Positions 24,524 to 32,450 of a stretch of 64,000 nt of DNA are shown piece after piece. Source of the DNA: VYFG01 sp965204165. GTDB lineage: Bacteria; Pseudomonadota; Gammaproteobacteria; Arenicellales; Poriferihabitantaceae. The stretch is taken from NCBI GenBank assembly GCA_965204165.1, contig OZ241969.1, positions 3,534,001 to 3,598,000 of the forward strand, given 5' to 3'. Each line of letters begins with the position of its first letter. The first letter of the stretch is position 1. A model generated the notes under the pieces. That model was not told the DNA's origin. It worked only from the letters and a program-made list of their open reading frames with translations, and made no database searches. The position numbers and the translations under genes were made by a program.

Positions 24524-24988
24524 ATGACAGAATCCCGAAATCACCACACAGGGAAAGCGGGCGTGTCCCTGTGGCGCAGGCTGGCCGCCATTTTCTACGA
24601 CAGCCTGGTGCTGGTGTGCCTGGTGTTCATTGCCTGGCTGCCGGTGCCCCTCGTCCCTGACGACCAGTGGCCGCAGTGGCTGTCCAGGGGCTGGCGCCTG
24701 GCCTATCTGGGCTGCGTGGTCTACGCGTTCTATGGCTGGTTCTGGATCCATGGCGGACAGACGCTCGGCATGCGGGCATGGCGGCTCAGGCTGGTGGACG
24801 CGGCATCCCGTCCGGATGCATACCTGCCGGTGGGGTGGAAGCAGGCTTTCCTGCGGCTGGCGGTTGCCTGGTTGTCATGGGCCGCGCTTGGATTGGGATT
24901 TCTCTGGTCCCTGTGGGATCCGGAGCGCCGCACATGGCATGACATCGCTTCCCGTTCCCGGCTGGAGATGGCGCACCGACCGCGATAG
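24524..24988 (+). CDS. RDD family membrane protein
   Basis: A 154-residue protein with three hydrophobic helices and the RDD hallmarks: SLWRRLAAIFYDSLVLVCLVF near the start, where the R..D pair lies, GGQTLGMRAWRLRLVD near residue 85, and WDPERRTWHDIASRSRL at the end. RDD proteins are small inner-membrane proteins, some implicated in ion exchange. There is no clear operon partner, and the convergent MFS gene ends 15 bases beyond it. Confidence 0.88.
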   Translation: MTESRNHHTGKAGVSLWRRLAAIFYDSLVLVCLVFIAWLPVPLVPDDQWPQWLSRGWRLAYLGCVVYAFYGWFWIHGGQTLGMRAWRLRLVDAASRPDAYLPVGWKQAFLRLAVAWLSWAALGLGFLWSLWDPERRTWHDIASRSRLEMAHRPR

Positions 24989-25003
24989 GCGCCCCTGCCC
25001 GCG

Positions 25004-26194
25004 TCAGTTTCCGCCGGGCACCCCGGATGCGGCGTGGCGGCGGGACGCGCCAAGCAGCGTGATCAGCAGTCCCGCCAACATCAGCAGGGGCAGGGTATAG
25101 AGGTTCAGGCGCTCCCATCCCAGCAGATGATGCAGATACCCGGCAGTCAGGGCGGTGCAGGCGGTGGCCGAGAACACGAGGAAATTGTTGATGCCCTGAA
25201 CCGATCCCTTCTCCGCCGGCAGGTAGGACTCCGTCAGCAGGGTGGTCGAGCCGACAAATAGAAAGTTCCATCCCAGGCCGAGCAGCACCAGGCCAGCGAA
25301 GAAATGCGCATACTGCGTCCCGGTCAGGGCCACCAGCACGCAGGCCATGAGCAGGATCACGCCGGTGAACATCACCCTCAGCACCCCGAACCGCTGGATC
25401 AAGTTTCCGGTGAAGAAGGAAGGCGCATACATGCCGACAATATGCCACTGGATCACCATGGCGGTCCCGGCAAACGGAATCCGGCGCAGGTCCATGGCCA
25501 AGGGCGTCGCGGTCATCAGCAGGTTCATGGTGCCGTAGGAGACCATCCCGCAGACCACAGCCACGAGAAAGACCGGGTTCGTGAGTACCACCGCCATGGG
25601 GCGTCGTTTCCCCGTGATCTCCTCATGGGACGGCCGGGGAATCCTGAGCAGGAACTGCACCAGGATCACCCCCAGGCAGAACAGCGCGATGCAGCCGTAG
25701 GATGCGGCAAATACCGATCCGGGAACCAGGTCGCGGGTAAAGCGGGCCACGTTGGGCCCCACGAATGCCGCCACAAGGCCCCCGGCCAGCACCCAGGAAA
25801 TGGCCCGTGCACGGTGCTCCGAATCCACCACCTCGACCGCGGCGAAACGGTAGTACTGGGCGAAACCGTTGGCCACGCCGACCAGCACCGAACCGATACA
25901 GAACCCGGTGAAGCTGCCGAGATGGATGCTGACCCCGGACACCAGGCCGCCGCACAGGCCGGTAACGGCACCCAGGACGAACCCGCTGCGCCGGCCGTGG
26001 CGACGCATGTACAGGGACCCGGGAATCATGGTTGCCATCATGCCGAGAAACGTGAGTCCGAGGGGCAAAGTGGCCTGCCGGGGATCCTCGGCCAGCATGA
26101 AGCCAACCAGGGCGGATGACGCCATGATCAGTGACGTGGAGGACAGCATGAGCCCCTGGCATGCGGCCAGGAACAGCACGTTGCGGTTGATCAT
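25004..26194 (-). CDS. MFS transporter
   Basis: A 396-residue major facilitator with 12 hydrophobic helices. The loop 2-3 motif is present as LYMRRHGRRSGFVLGAVTG near residue 62, and an RARAISWVLAGG segment near 125 resembles motif B/C. It is close to the YnfM/UPF0226-like multidrug or sugar-efflux exporters, but the cargo is unknown. The start is ATG 26194, with a divergent TerC-type gene 240 bases upstream. No regulator is adjacent. Confidence 0.85.
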   Translation of the reverse strand: MINRNVLFLAACQGLMLSSTSLIMASSALVGFMLAEDPRQATLPLGLTFLGMMATMIPGSLYMRRHGRRSGFVLGAVTGLCGGLVSGVSIHLGSFTGFCIGSVLVGVANGFAQYYRFAAVEVVDSEHRARAISWVLAGGLVAAFVGPNVARFTRDLVPGSVFAASYGCIALFCLGVILVQFLLRIPRPSHEEITGKRRPMAVVLTNPVFLVAVVCGMVSYGTMNLLMTATPLAMDLRRIPFAGTAMVIQWHIVGMYAPSFFTGNLIQRFGVLRVMFTGVILLMACVLVALTGTQYAHFFAGLVLLGLGWNFLFVGSTTLLTESYLPAEKGSVQGINNFLVFSATACTALTAGYLHHLLGWERLNLYTLPLLMLAGLLITLLGASRRHAASGVPGGN

Positions 26195-26434
26195 GACATC
26201 CGGAACCTTGCAGTGATGGCTGGAAGGGCCCGATCATAGTACAGGACGCCCGCCGACCGGGCATCACGCCGGGGGGATTTTGCGCGGTTCTCCGGCGACC
26301 CGCCGTGCTCCACGGCCATAGGCTGCTCCGGGATTCCCGGCAGGCACGGGTTGCAGGCAAGCGTGTCGCGGGCAAGTGTTGCATGGAGGCTCCTAAACGG
26401 GTACAAACCCCCGCTTGCCCATCCGGACCCCGCC

Positions 26435-27049
26435 GTGGATATCCTCACCCAGCTTTCAAAGCTATTCCAGATCCTGCTGGTAGACCTGGTACTCGCGGGG
26501 GACAATGCGATCGTGATCGGCATGGTTGCGGCGAGATTCACCCCGGAATACCGCCGCAAGGTGATTCTCTGGGGTGTCGGCGCGGCGGTTTTCCTGCGGG
26601 TGGTGTTCGCCCTGCTCACCGTGCAGCTGCTGGCCATTATCGGCCTCACCCTGGCGGGGGGGCTCCTGCTGCTCTGGGTCTGCTGGAAGCTCTGGCAGGA
26701 CCTGCGGGCAACCGAAGAGGCGGCCGTGCCCGGCGAACTTGAGGACCAGTCCGGGGCGGAACCGGAAAATCCGCCGCTACCGTCGGCGATTTTTCAGATC
26801 ATCGTGGCCGATGTCTCGATGTCACTGGACAATGTCATCGCGGTGGCGGGGGTCGCGGAAGGACACACCGGGCTGCTGGTCATCGGCCTGGCCCTGTCGA
26901 TCATTTTCATGATGTTCTTCGCCACCTGGATCGCCGACCTGCTGAACAAGCACCGCTGGATCGGCTACCTCGGTTTGCTGGTCATTCTCTACGTGGCGAT
27001 CAAGCTCATCATCGAGGGCGGACTGGATATCGCCGCCGTCATGGGCTGA
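26435..27049 (+). CDS. TerC family integral membrane protein
   Basis: A 204-residue TerC/YjbE-type protein, probably a manganese or other metal exporter linked to tellurite resistance. Hallmarks are LVDLVLAGDNAIVIGM near the start and IVADVSMSLDNVIAVAGVA near residue 128; both carry the paired acidic (A/S)xDN motifs of the family, and there are seven helices. I chose GTG 26435 (VDILTQLSKLFQILL), since the residues before it are basic and non-conserved; an earlier TTG at 26351 is in frame. It is followed by the TPR gene on the same strand 236 bases later. Confidence 0.85.
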   Translation: MDILTQLSKLFQILLVDLVLAGDNAIVIGMVAARFTPEYRRKVILWGVGAAVFLRVVFALLTVQLLAIIGLTLAGGLLLLWVCWKLWQDLRATEEAAVPGELEDQSGAEPENPPLPSAIFQIIVADVSMSLDNVIAVAGVAEGHTGLLVIGLALSIIFMMFFATWIADLLNKHRWIGYLGLLVILYVAIKLIIEGGLDIAAVMG

Positions 27050-27285
27050 GCCGCCCCGCCCTGCCCGGAACCGGGGTAGGGTTTGGCAGCCAAACTACAG
27101 TACAATGATCGCCCCCGGGGATGACCCGGATGAAGGGGATACTCCCGCGGGACTGGCCGGACCTCGCATGGCGCCGAGGCCTTGGCCGCATACCAGTACC
27201 AAGATCATGTGACCCGGTGAAACCGAGGAATACGCATACATCACGTCTGGCCCGCTTCCGGGGACGGAACCCTTTTGGCGTGAAG

Positions 27286-28737
27286 ATGACGGGCACATCA
27301 ACGCCGCTAGAATGGAAACGGCTGCTGCCCCTGGTGCCCGCCGTTCTCCTTGCCGTCTGCCCGCTTGTACTATCCTCGGCCCAGGGTTCGGACACCGCCG
27401 AACTGGAGACGCTGCTTGGCGACGGCCGGCTGGACCAGGCCGAGGAACGTGTCGACGCCCTGCTGGCGGAGGCTCCCGGTGATCCCTCCCTGCTGTTCAC
27501 CCGGGCGCTCATCGCCGAGCGCAGGGGAGAACATGGGAAGGCGGCTGAAATCTACGGGATGCTGATCCGCGACCATCCGACCCTGCTGGCGCCGTACAAC
27601 AACCTAGCGGTCCACCATGCAAGGGAGGGTGACTACGAAGCTGCCGCAAGGATCCTGGAAGAGGCGCTCGGATCCAACCCGGAGGTTGCCACGGCATACG
27701 ACAATCTCACCGCGGTCTACGGGCAGCTTGCGGGCGCCGCCTACCGCAAGGCCCTGAACGCCACGACTCCCCTGCCTCCCCCGGAACTCGCTACCCTGGA
27801 TCGGGTCGACTCGCTGCCTGGAACACCGGGAGACCGGAAACCGGCCCCGGAAGAGCAGGCAATGGAATACGTTGACAGCGCACCACGGGAGGAATCCCCA
27901 GAGGAGATCCGGGAAGAGAAAGTCGTACTTGCTCCCGAGGAGCCCGCCGCCATCGCCGAAGCCGGCACGGATCCGCAACTCCCCGAACCCTCTGAATCCG
28001 GATTGCAGGATCCACCGGAACCCGGTGAAGAGATGAAGCGCGACATTCTCGCCACCATTCATGCCCTTCTCGAGCATATGAACCTGGCGTCAAGGGAACA
28101 TCTCCTGGCACAGGAGGAGCAACTCCAGAGCACCCTGGAGCGGCTGGGGAAAATCGAGCTTCGCCTGGGCGAACTGGAAGAGTCGATGTCGGCGGCCGGC
28201 TCCGTACCGCCGGCCGAATCCACCGGGACCGGGCAGCAGGGTCCGGCGCAGCTCCCCGCACCCCTTGCGGACGTGAAGACACCCCCCCGGGAAACGGAAA
28301 CCGCTGCCGGTCCTTCGGAACGGGGCGCGGCGCCCTCCGTGGCAGCGGCTGCTGAAGTCCCCGTTGCCTCACCCAAAGAGCCCGCCGGGGACACCAGCCA
28401 GTGGGAGCAGGCGCTGATTGGCCGGATTACGGACTGGGCCGAAGCGTGGTCAAGCCGTGACGCAGAGCGTTACCTGTCACACTACTCGGACCAGTTCGTG
28501 CCGCCGAACGGCATGGGTATCGACGAATGGCAAGACCGGCTTCACGAACACCTGGACACAGATCCCCCGGCCATGGAGGTCAGCGTGGACGGATTCAGCG
28601 TACATCCTGACGGCGACACTGCGACGGTGCAATTTTCCAGGCACCTAGGATCGGGCCACTCTGAAGAGACGTCCCTGGTCACGCTGGTGATGAGGAACGA
28701 GCGCGGGGACTGGCGGATCGTCCGGGAACTGAACTGA
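27286..28737 (+). CDS. Periplasmic TPR protein with NTF2-like C-terminal domain
   Basis: A 483-residue exported protein. A signal peptide follows the start (LLPLVPAVLLAVCPLVLSSAQG), then about three TPR units (residues 33-145, for example HTREGD-like units: LAVHHAREGDYEAAARILEEAL). Next is a long acidic, Pro/Glu-rich linker (residues 160-370) with a probable helix around residues 255-300. The C-terminal 110 residues are an NTF2/SnoaL-like domain (WAEAWSSRDAERYLSHYSDQF ... RGDWRIVREL). ATG 27286 is chosen because the signal peptide starts there. The next gene carries a related C-terminal domain and an L,D-transpeptidase, so both likely act on the cell wall. Confidence 0.78.
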   Translation: MTGTSTPLEWKRLLPLVPAVLLAVCPLVLSSAQGSDTAELETLLGDGRLDQAEERVDALLAEAPGDPSLLFTRALIAERRGEHGKAAEIYGMLIRDHPTLLAPYNNLAVHHAREGDYEAAARILEEALGSNPEVATAYDNLTAVYGQLAGAAYRKALNATTPLPPPELATLDRVDSLPGTPGDRKPAPEEQAMEYVDSAPREESPEEIREEKVVLAPEEPAAIAEAGTDPQLPEPSESGLQDPPEPGEEMKRDILATIHALLEHMNLASREHLLAQEEQLQSTLERLGKIELRLGELEESMSAAGSVPPAESTGTGQQGPAQLPAPLADVKTPPRETETAAGPSERGAAPSVAAAAEVPVASPKEPAGDTSQWEQALIGRITDWAEAWSSRDAERYLSHYSDQFVPPNGMGIDEWQDRLHEHLDTDPPAMEVSVDGFSVHPDGDTATVQFSRHLGSGHSEETSLVTLVMRNERGDWRIVRELN

Positions 28738-28755
28738 TCGGAGTTGTCCAGGAAC

Positions 28756-29976
28756 ATGTCCACCAATCCAGACAATCCACTTTCGCGGCGCCTTCGCCTC
28801 TGGTTTCGCACCGCATCCCTTGCCGGGATCTGCTCCCTTGGCGTACTGCCGCCGAATTCCATGGCGACCGAGGAGAACTACGAAACCCGGGTAATGCGCA
28901 CTGTCGACGCCATCGTCGAATCCGACCTTTCAGCTTCCCTCTCCGGCCTGGAAGCGCTGGTCAGGCAATACCCCAACAGCAAGCTCGGCCATCTTCTGCT
29001 GGGAGACCTGCTTGCAGCCCGCGCGGGGGCGCCCGACCTCATTTCGCGATTCTCCGGCGACCGGCACCAGCTGGATGGCCTGCGCGATGAACTCGCCTCC
29101 CGCTGGATGCAGGTCAACGGGCAGACCCCGGCAGCCCGGGGAATGATCCCGGACGACCTGATTCTCTCCTCTCCCGAGGAGCGGTACATCCTGGTGGCGG
29201 ATGCCAGCCATGCCCGGCTGTATGTGTACGAGAACACGGGCACGGACTACCGGCTGGCTGAAGACTTCTACATGACCATCGGTAGGGAGGGCATGGTGAA
29301 AAACGTGGAAGGCGATCTGCGCACACCGGAAGGCGTGTATTTTGTCACCGCCTACCTGCCCGGCGAGGGTCTGCCCCCACGGTACGGCCCGGGCGCCTTC
29401 CCGATCGATTACCCCAATGAATACGACCGCCAGCTCAAGCGCACGGGTTACGGAATCTGGATACATGGTACGGAACCGGAATTCATCAACAAGGTCCCGC
29501 TCGCCAGCGACGGCTGCCTGTCCCTCAGCAACACGGAATTCAATCGTATCCGGCGCTACATCTCGACGGATGGCACAACCCCGGTCATCATCTCAAGGAC
29601 GTTCAACTGGATTGATCCTGCCACCCTGAAATCCCGCAAATCGTCGGTGTTGGAGCTGCTCGACCAATGGGAGCGGGACTGGGAAAGCCTGGATACCGAA
29701 CAATACCTGGCGCATTATTCCCGCACGGACCTCCGGGACTATGACGAGTTTGCCGACCAGAAAAGACAGACGAACCGGAACAAGGAATTTATTGAACTGG
29801 AAATTAGCGATCTGAGCATCTACGGCTATCCGGGCGACGAGAAAATGCTGCTTGTCTCCTTCACCCAGGACTATCGTAGCGACAACTACCACAGCGTGAT
29901 GAGGAAACGGCAGTATTGGGTGAAACGGGACGACCACTGGCAGATCATCAATGAAAGCAGGACTGACGACCCGTAA
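28756..29976 (+). CDS. L,D-transpeptidase (YkuD) with NTF2-like domain
   Basis: A 406-residue enzyme with a weak N-terminal signal or anchor (LWFRTASLAGICSLGVL). Residues about 20-120 are a helical region. The YkuD domain spans about 130-280, with the catalytic motif WIHGTEPEF ... LASDGCLSLSN holding His and Cys in the H-x(n)-S-x-G-C-x-S/T order. The last 100 residues form an NTF2-like domain (WERDWESLDTEQYLAHYSR ... DDHWQIINES), as in known LdtA/YafK-type cell-wall enzymes. It cross-links peptidoglycan or attaches lipoproteins. It starts 18 bases after the TPR gene, so the two form a unit. Confidence 0.87.
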   Translation: MSTNPDNPLSRRLRLWFRTASLAGICSLGVLPPNSMATEENYETRVMRTVDAIVESDLSASLSGLEALVRQYPNSKLGHLLLGDLLAARAGAPDLISRFSGDRHQLDGLRDELASRWMQVNGQTPAARGMIPDDLILSSPEERYILVADASHARLYVYENTGTDYRLAEDFYMTIGREGMVKNVEGDLRTPEGVYFVTAYLPGEGLPPRYGPGAFPIDYPNEYDRQLKRTGYGIWIHGTEPEFINKVPLASDGCLSLSNTEFNRIRRYISTDGTTPVIISRTFNWIDPATLKSRKSSVLELLDQWERDWESLDTEQYLAHYSRTDLRDYDEFADQKRQTNRNKEFIELEISDLSIYGYPGDEKMLLVSFTQDYRSDNYHSVMRKRQYWVKRDDHWQIINESRTDDP

Positions 29977-30068
29977 CCGGTCTTCGAATTCCGAGGAGAC
30001 GACCGTACTTGCTTATACCGCCTCCTTAATGCCCCTGCTCAGGAGGGACGCCGGATATCCTGATAGTT

Positions 30069-31133
30069 TCAGTGTATCTTGGGATCCAGTTCCCCGGACT
30101 CGTACCGCCTGGTCATCGCTTCCAGGTTGACGGGAGCGATCCTGGAGGCATTGCCGGCAGTGCCGAAGGCTTCGTAACGCTCGATGCAGATCACCTTCAT
30201 TGCCTGGGTCGCCGCCTTCAGGTATTTCCTCGGGTCGAACACGGAGGGGTTTTCCGCCAGGAACTTCCGGGTGGCGCCGGTGGACGCCATGCGAAGGTCC
30301 GTATCGATATTCACCTTTCTCACGCCATGGCGGATTCCCTCGGCAATCTCCTCGACAGGCACACCGTAGGTCTCCCCCATATCGCCGCCGTATTCGTTGA
30401 TCGTGGACAGCCAGTCCTGGGGAACCGAGGAGGAGCCGTGCATGACCAGGTGGGTATCGGGGATGCGCGCGTGGATCTCCTTGATCCGGTCGATGGCGAG
30501 AATGTCCCCCGTCGGGGGACGGGTGAACTTGTAGGCGCCATGGGAGGTGCCGATGGCGATGGCCAGGGCGTCGACGCTGGTCTTGCTGACGAAGTCGGCG
30601 GCCTCCTCCGGGTCGGTCAGGAGCTGTGAATGGTCAAGGGCCCCTTCCGCACCGATGCCGTCCTCCTCGCCGGCCATGCCGGTTTCCAGGGATCCCAGGC
30701 AACCGAGTTCGCCTTCCACGGAAACACCACAGGCATGCGCCATGTCCACCGCACGGCGGGTAACGTCCACGTTGTACTCATAGCTGGCGGGGGTCTTGCC
30801 GTCCTCCTCGAGCGAGCCGTCCATCATGACGGAGGTGAACCCCAGCTGGATGGAGCGCTGGCAGACGGCGGGAGAGGTACCGTGGTCCTGGTGCACCACG
30901 ATGGGGATGTGCGGGTACTGTTCCGCGGCCGCCTGGATCAGGTGGCGCAGGAAGGGGGCGCCGGCATAACTGCGTGCACCGGCGGAGGCCTGGACGATTA
31001 CCGGTGAATCGGTTTCGTCGGCGGCCTGCATGATCGCCTGCATCTGTTCCATGTTGTTGACGTTGAATGCCGGGCAGCCATACTGGCGTTCCGCTGCATG
31101 ATCCAGCAGTTGCCGCAAGGAGATGATTGCCAT
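30069..31133 (-). CDS. fba: Class II fructose-bisphosphate aldolase
   Basis: A 354-residue zinc aldolase that interconverts fructose-1,6-bisphosphate with dihydroxyacetone phosphate and glyceraldehyde-3-phosphate, and also makes sedoheptulose-1,7-bisphosphate in the Calvin cycle. Signatures are VPVVVHQDHG-type YPHIPIVVHQDHGTSP with metal-binding His near 83-86, EGELGCLGSLETG near 142, and HGSSSVPQDWLSTINEYGG near 230. The length and insertions match the Calvin-cycle subtype. It ends a minus-strand group tkt-pgk-fba; pgk lies 98 bases upstream. Confidence 0.93.
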   Translation of the reverse strand: MAIISLRQLLDHAAERQYGCPAFNVNNMEQMQAIMQAADETDSPVIVQASAGARSYAGAPFLRHLIQAAAEQYPHIPIVVHQDHGTSPAVCQRSIQLGFTSVMMDGSLEEDGKTPASYEYNVDVTRRAVDMAHACGVSVEGELGCLGSLETGMAGEEDGIGAEGALDHSQLLTDPEEAADFVSKTSVDALAIAIGTSHGAYKFTRPPTGDILAIDRIKEIHARIPDTHLVMHGSSSVPQDWLSTINEYGGDMGETYGVPVEEIAEGIRHGVRKVNIDTDLRMASTGATRKFLAENPSVFDPRKYLKAATQAMKVICIERYEAFGTAGNASRIAPVNLEAMTRRYESGELDPKIH

Positions 31134-31231
31134 GTTGAATACCTCTTCGTTGAAATCAATACCTGGATTGGGATGCCGGTCCGGCGGTCCGGGTCCGCAC
31201 CCGAATCCGGTCTGAGTCCGACTGAATTATA

Positions 31232-32428
31232 TCATTCGCCATTTTCCTGTTCCCGATCACGGGATTCGAGTACCGCCACGGCTGACAGGGTACGCCCTTC
31301 CAGGAATTCAAGGAACGCGCCGCCGCCGGTCGATATGTAGGAAATCCCGCCGGACAGGCCGAACCGGTCCACCGCCGCGAGCGTATCGCCGCCGCCGGCA
31401 ATGGAATACCCCCCGGAGGCCGAAATCGCTTCACCGAGCACTCGCGTGCCGTCGCTGAATGCCCCGTATTCGAAGACGCCCACCGGACCGTTCCAGACGA
31501 TGGTCCCGGCGGACCGCATGATCTCGGCATAAAGTCCGGAAGTCCGGGGACCCACATCGAGAATCATCTCGTCAGGCCCAACGGCATCGGCCTCGCGTAC
31601 GGCCGCCTCGGTATCGGCACTGAACTCCCTGCCGGTCACCACGTCCACGGGCAGCGGGATCTCCACCCCCCGGGAACGCGCCCGTTCCAGCACGGACCCC
31701 GCTTCATCGAGGAGGCCTGGCTCGTACAGCGACCTGCCCACGGAAAATCCCGCGGCCGCGAGAAAGGTGTTGGCGATTCCACCTCCCGGCACCAGGACGT
31801 CCACCTTGCCGCACAGGCTGTTCAGCAGGGTCAGCTTGGTGGACACCTTTGCGCCGCCGACGATCGCCACCGTGGGCGGCCTCGGATCCGTCAGCGCCCT
31901 GTCCAGTGCTTCCAGTTCCTGCAGCAGCAGCGGTCCCGCACAAGCCCGGGGGGCGAATTTCGCAACGCCGTGGGTGGAGGCCTGGGCGCGGTGCGCGGTG
32001 CCGAAGGCGTCCATCACGAAGACATCGCACAGCGAAGCGTAACGCCGCGCGAGGGATTCGTCGTCCGACTTCTCGCCCCTGTTGAAGCGGACATTCTCCA
32101 GCAGCACCAGGTCCCCGGGATTGCAGGTGACGGGGTTTTCCAGGTACCCGGTCTCCAGTGGAACCGTCCGCCCAAGCATCCCGGACAGGTGCTCGGCCAC
32201 CGGGGCCAGGCTGAATCCGGCATCCGGGCTTCCCTCCTCGGGTCGTCCCAGATGGGACATCAGCATCACCCCGGCGCCTGCTTCCAGCGCCGCGGTGACG
32301 GTGGGCAGGGACGCACGGATCCGCTGGTCCGAGGTGACCCGGCCCCCGGAGACGGGCACGTTCAGGTCCTGCCGGATCAGTACCCGCTGACCCGAGAGGG
32401 ACAGATCGCGCATCCTGGGCACTGCCAT
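31232..32428 (-). CDS. pgk: Phosphoglycerate kinase
   Basis: A 398-residue phosphoglycerate kinase, complete in both domains: the N-terminal RVLIRQDLNVPVSGGRVTSDQRIRASLPT substrate motif, MSHLGRPEEG, the central VAIVGGAKVSTKLTLL, and the C-terminal SIAGGGDTLAAVDRFGLSGGISYISTGGGAFLEFLEG nucleotide motif. It transfers phosphate between 1,3-bisphosphoglycerate and ADP, in either direction for glycolysis or Calvin-cycle reduction. It starts 22 bases after the tkt stop on the same strand; a gap gene usually stands between them in Calvin operons and is missing here. Confidence 0.95.
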   Translation of the reverse strand: MAVPRMRDLSLSGQRVLIRQDLNVPVSGGRVTSDQRIRASLPTVTAALEAGAGVMLMSHLGRPEEGSPDAGFSLAPVAEHLSGMLGRTVPLETGYLENPVTCNPGDLVLLENVRFNRGEKSDDESLARRYASLCDVFVMDAFGTAHRAQASTHGVAKFAPRACAGPLLLQELEALDRALTDPRPPTVAIVGGAKVSTKLTLLNSLCGKVDVLVPGGGIANTFLAAAGFSVGRSLYEPGLLDEAGSVLERARSRGVEIPLPVDVVTGREFSADTEAAVREADAVGPDEMILDVGPRTSGLYAEIMRSAGTIVWNGPVGVFEYGAFSDGTRVLGEAISASGGYSIAGGGDTLAAVDRFGLSGGISYISTGGGAFLEFLEGRTLSAVAVLESRDREQENGE

Positions 32429-32450
32429 CTTCCGCCGCCGGGTTGACCTG

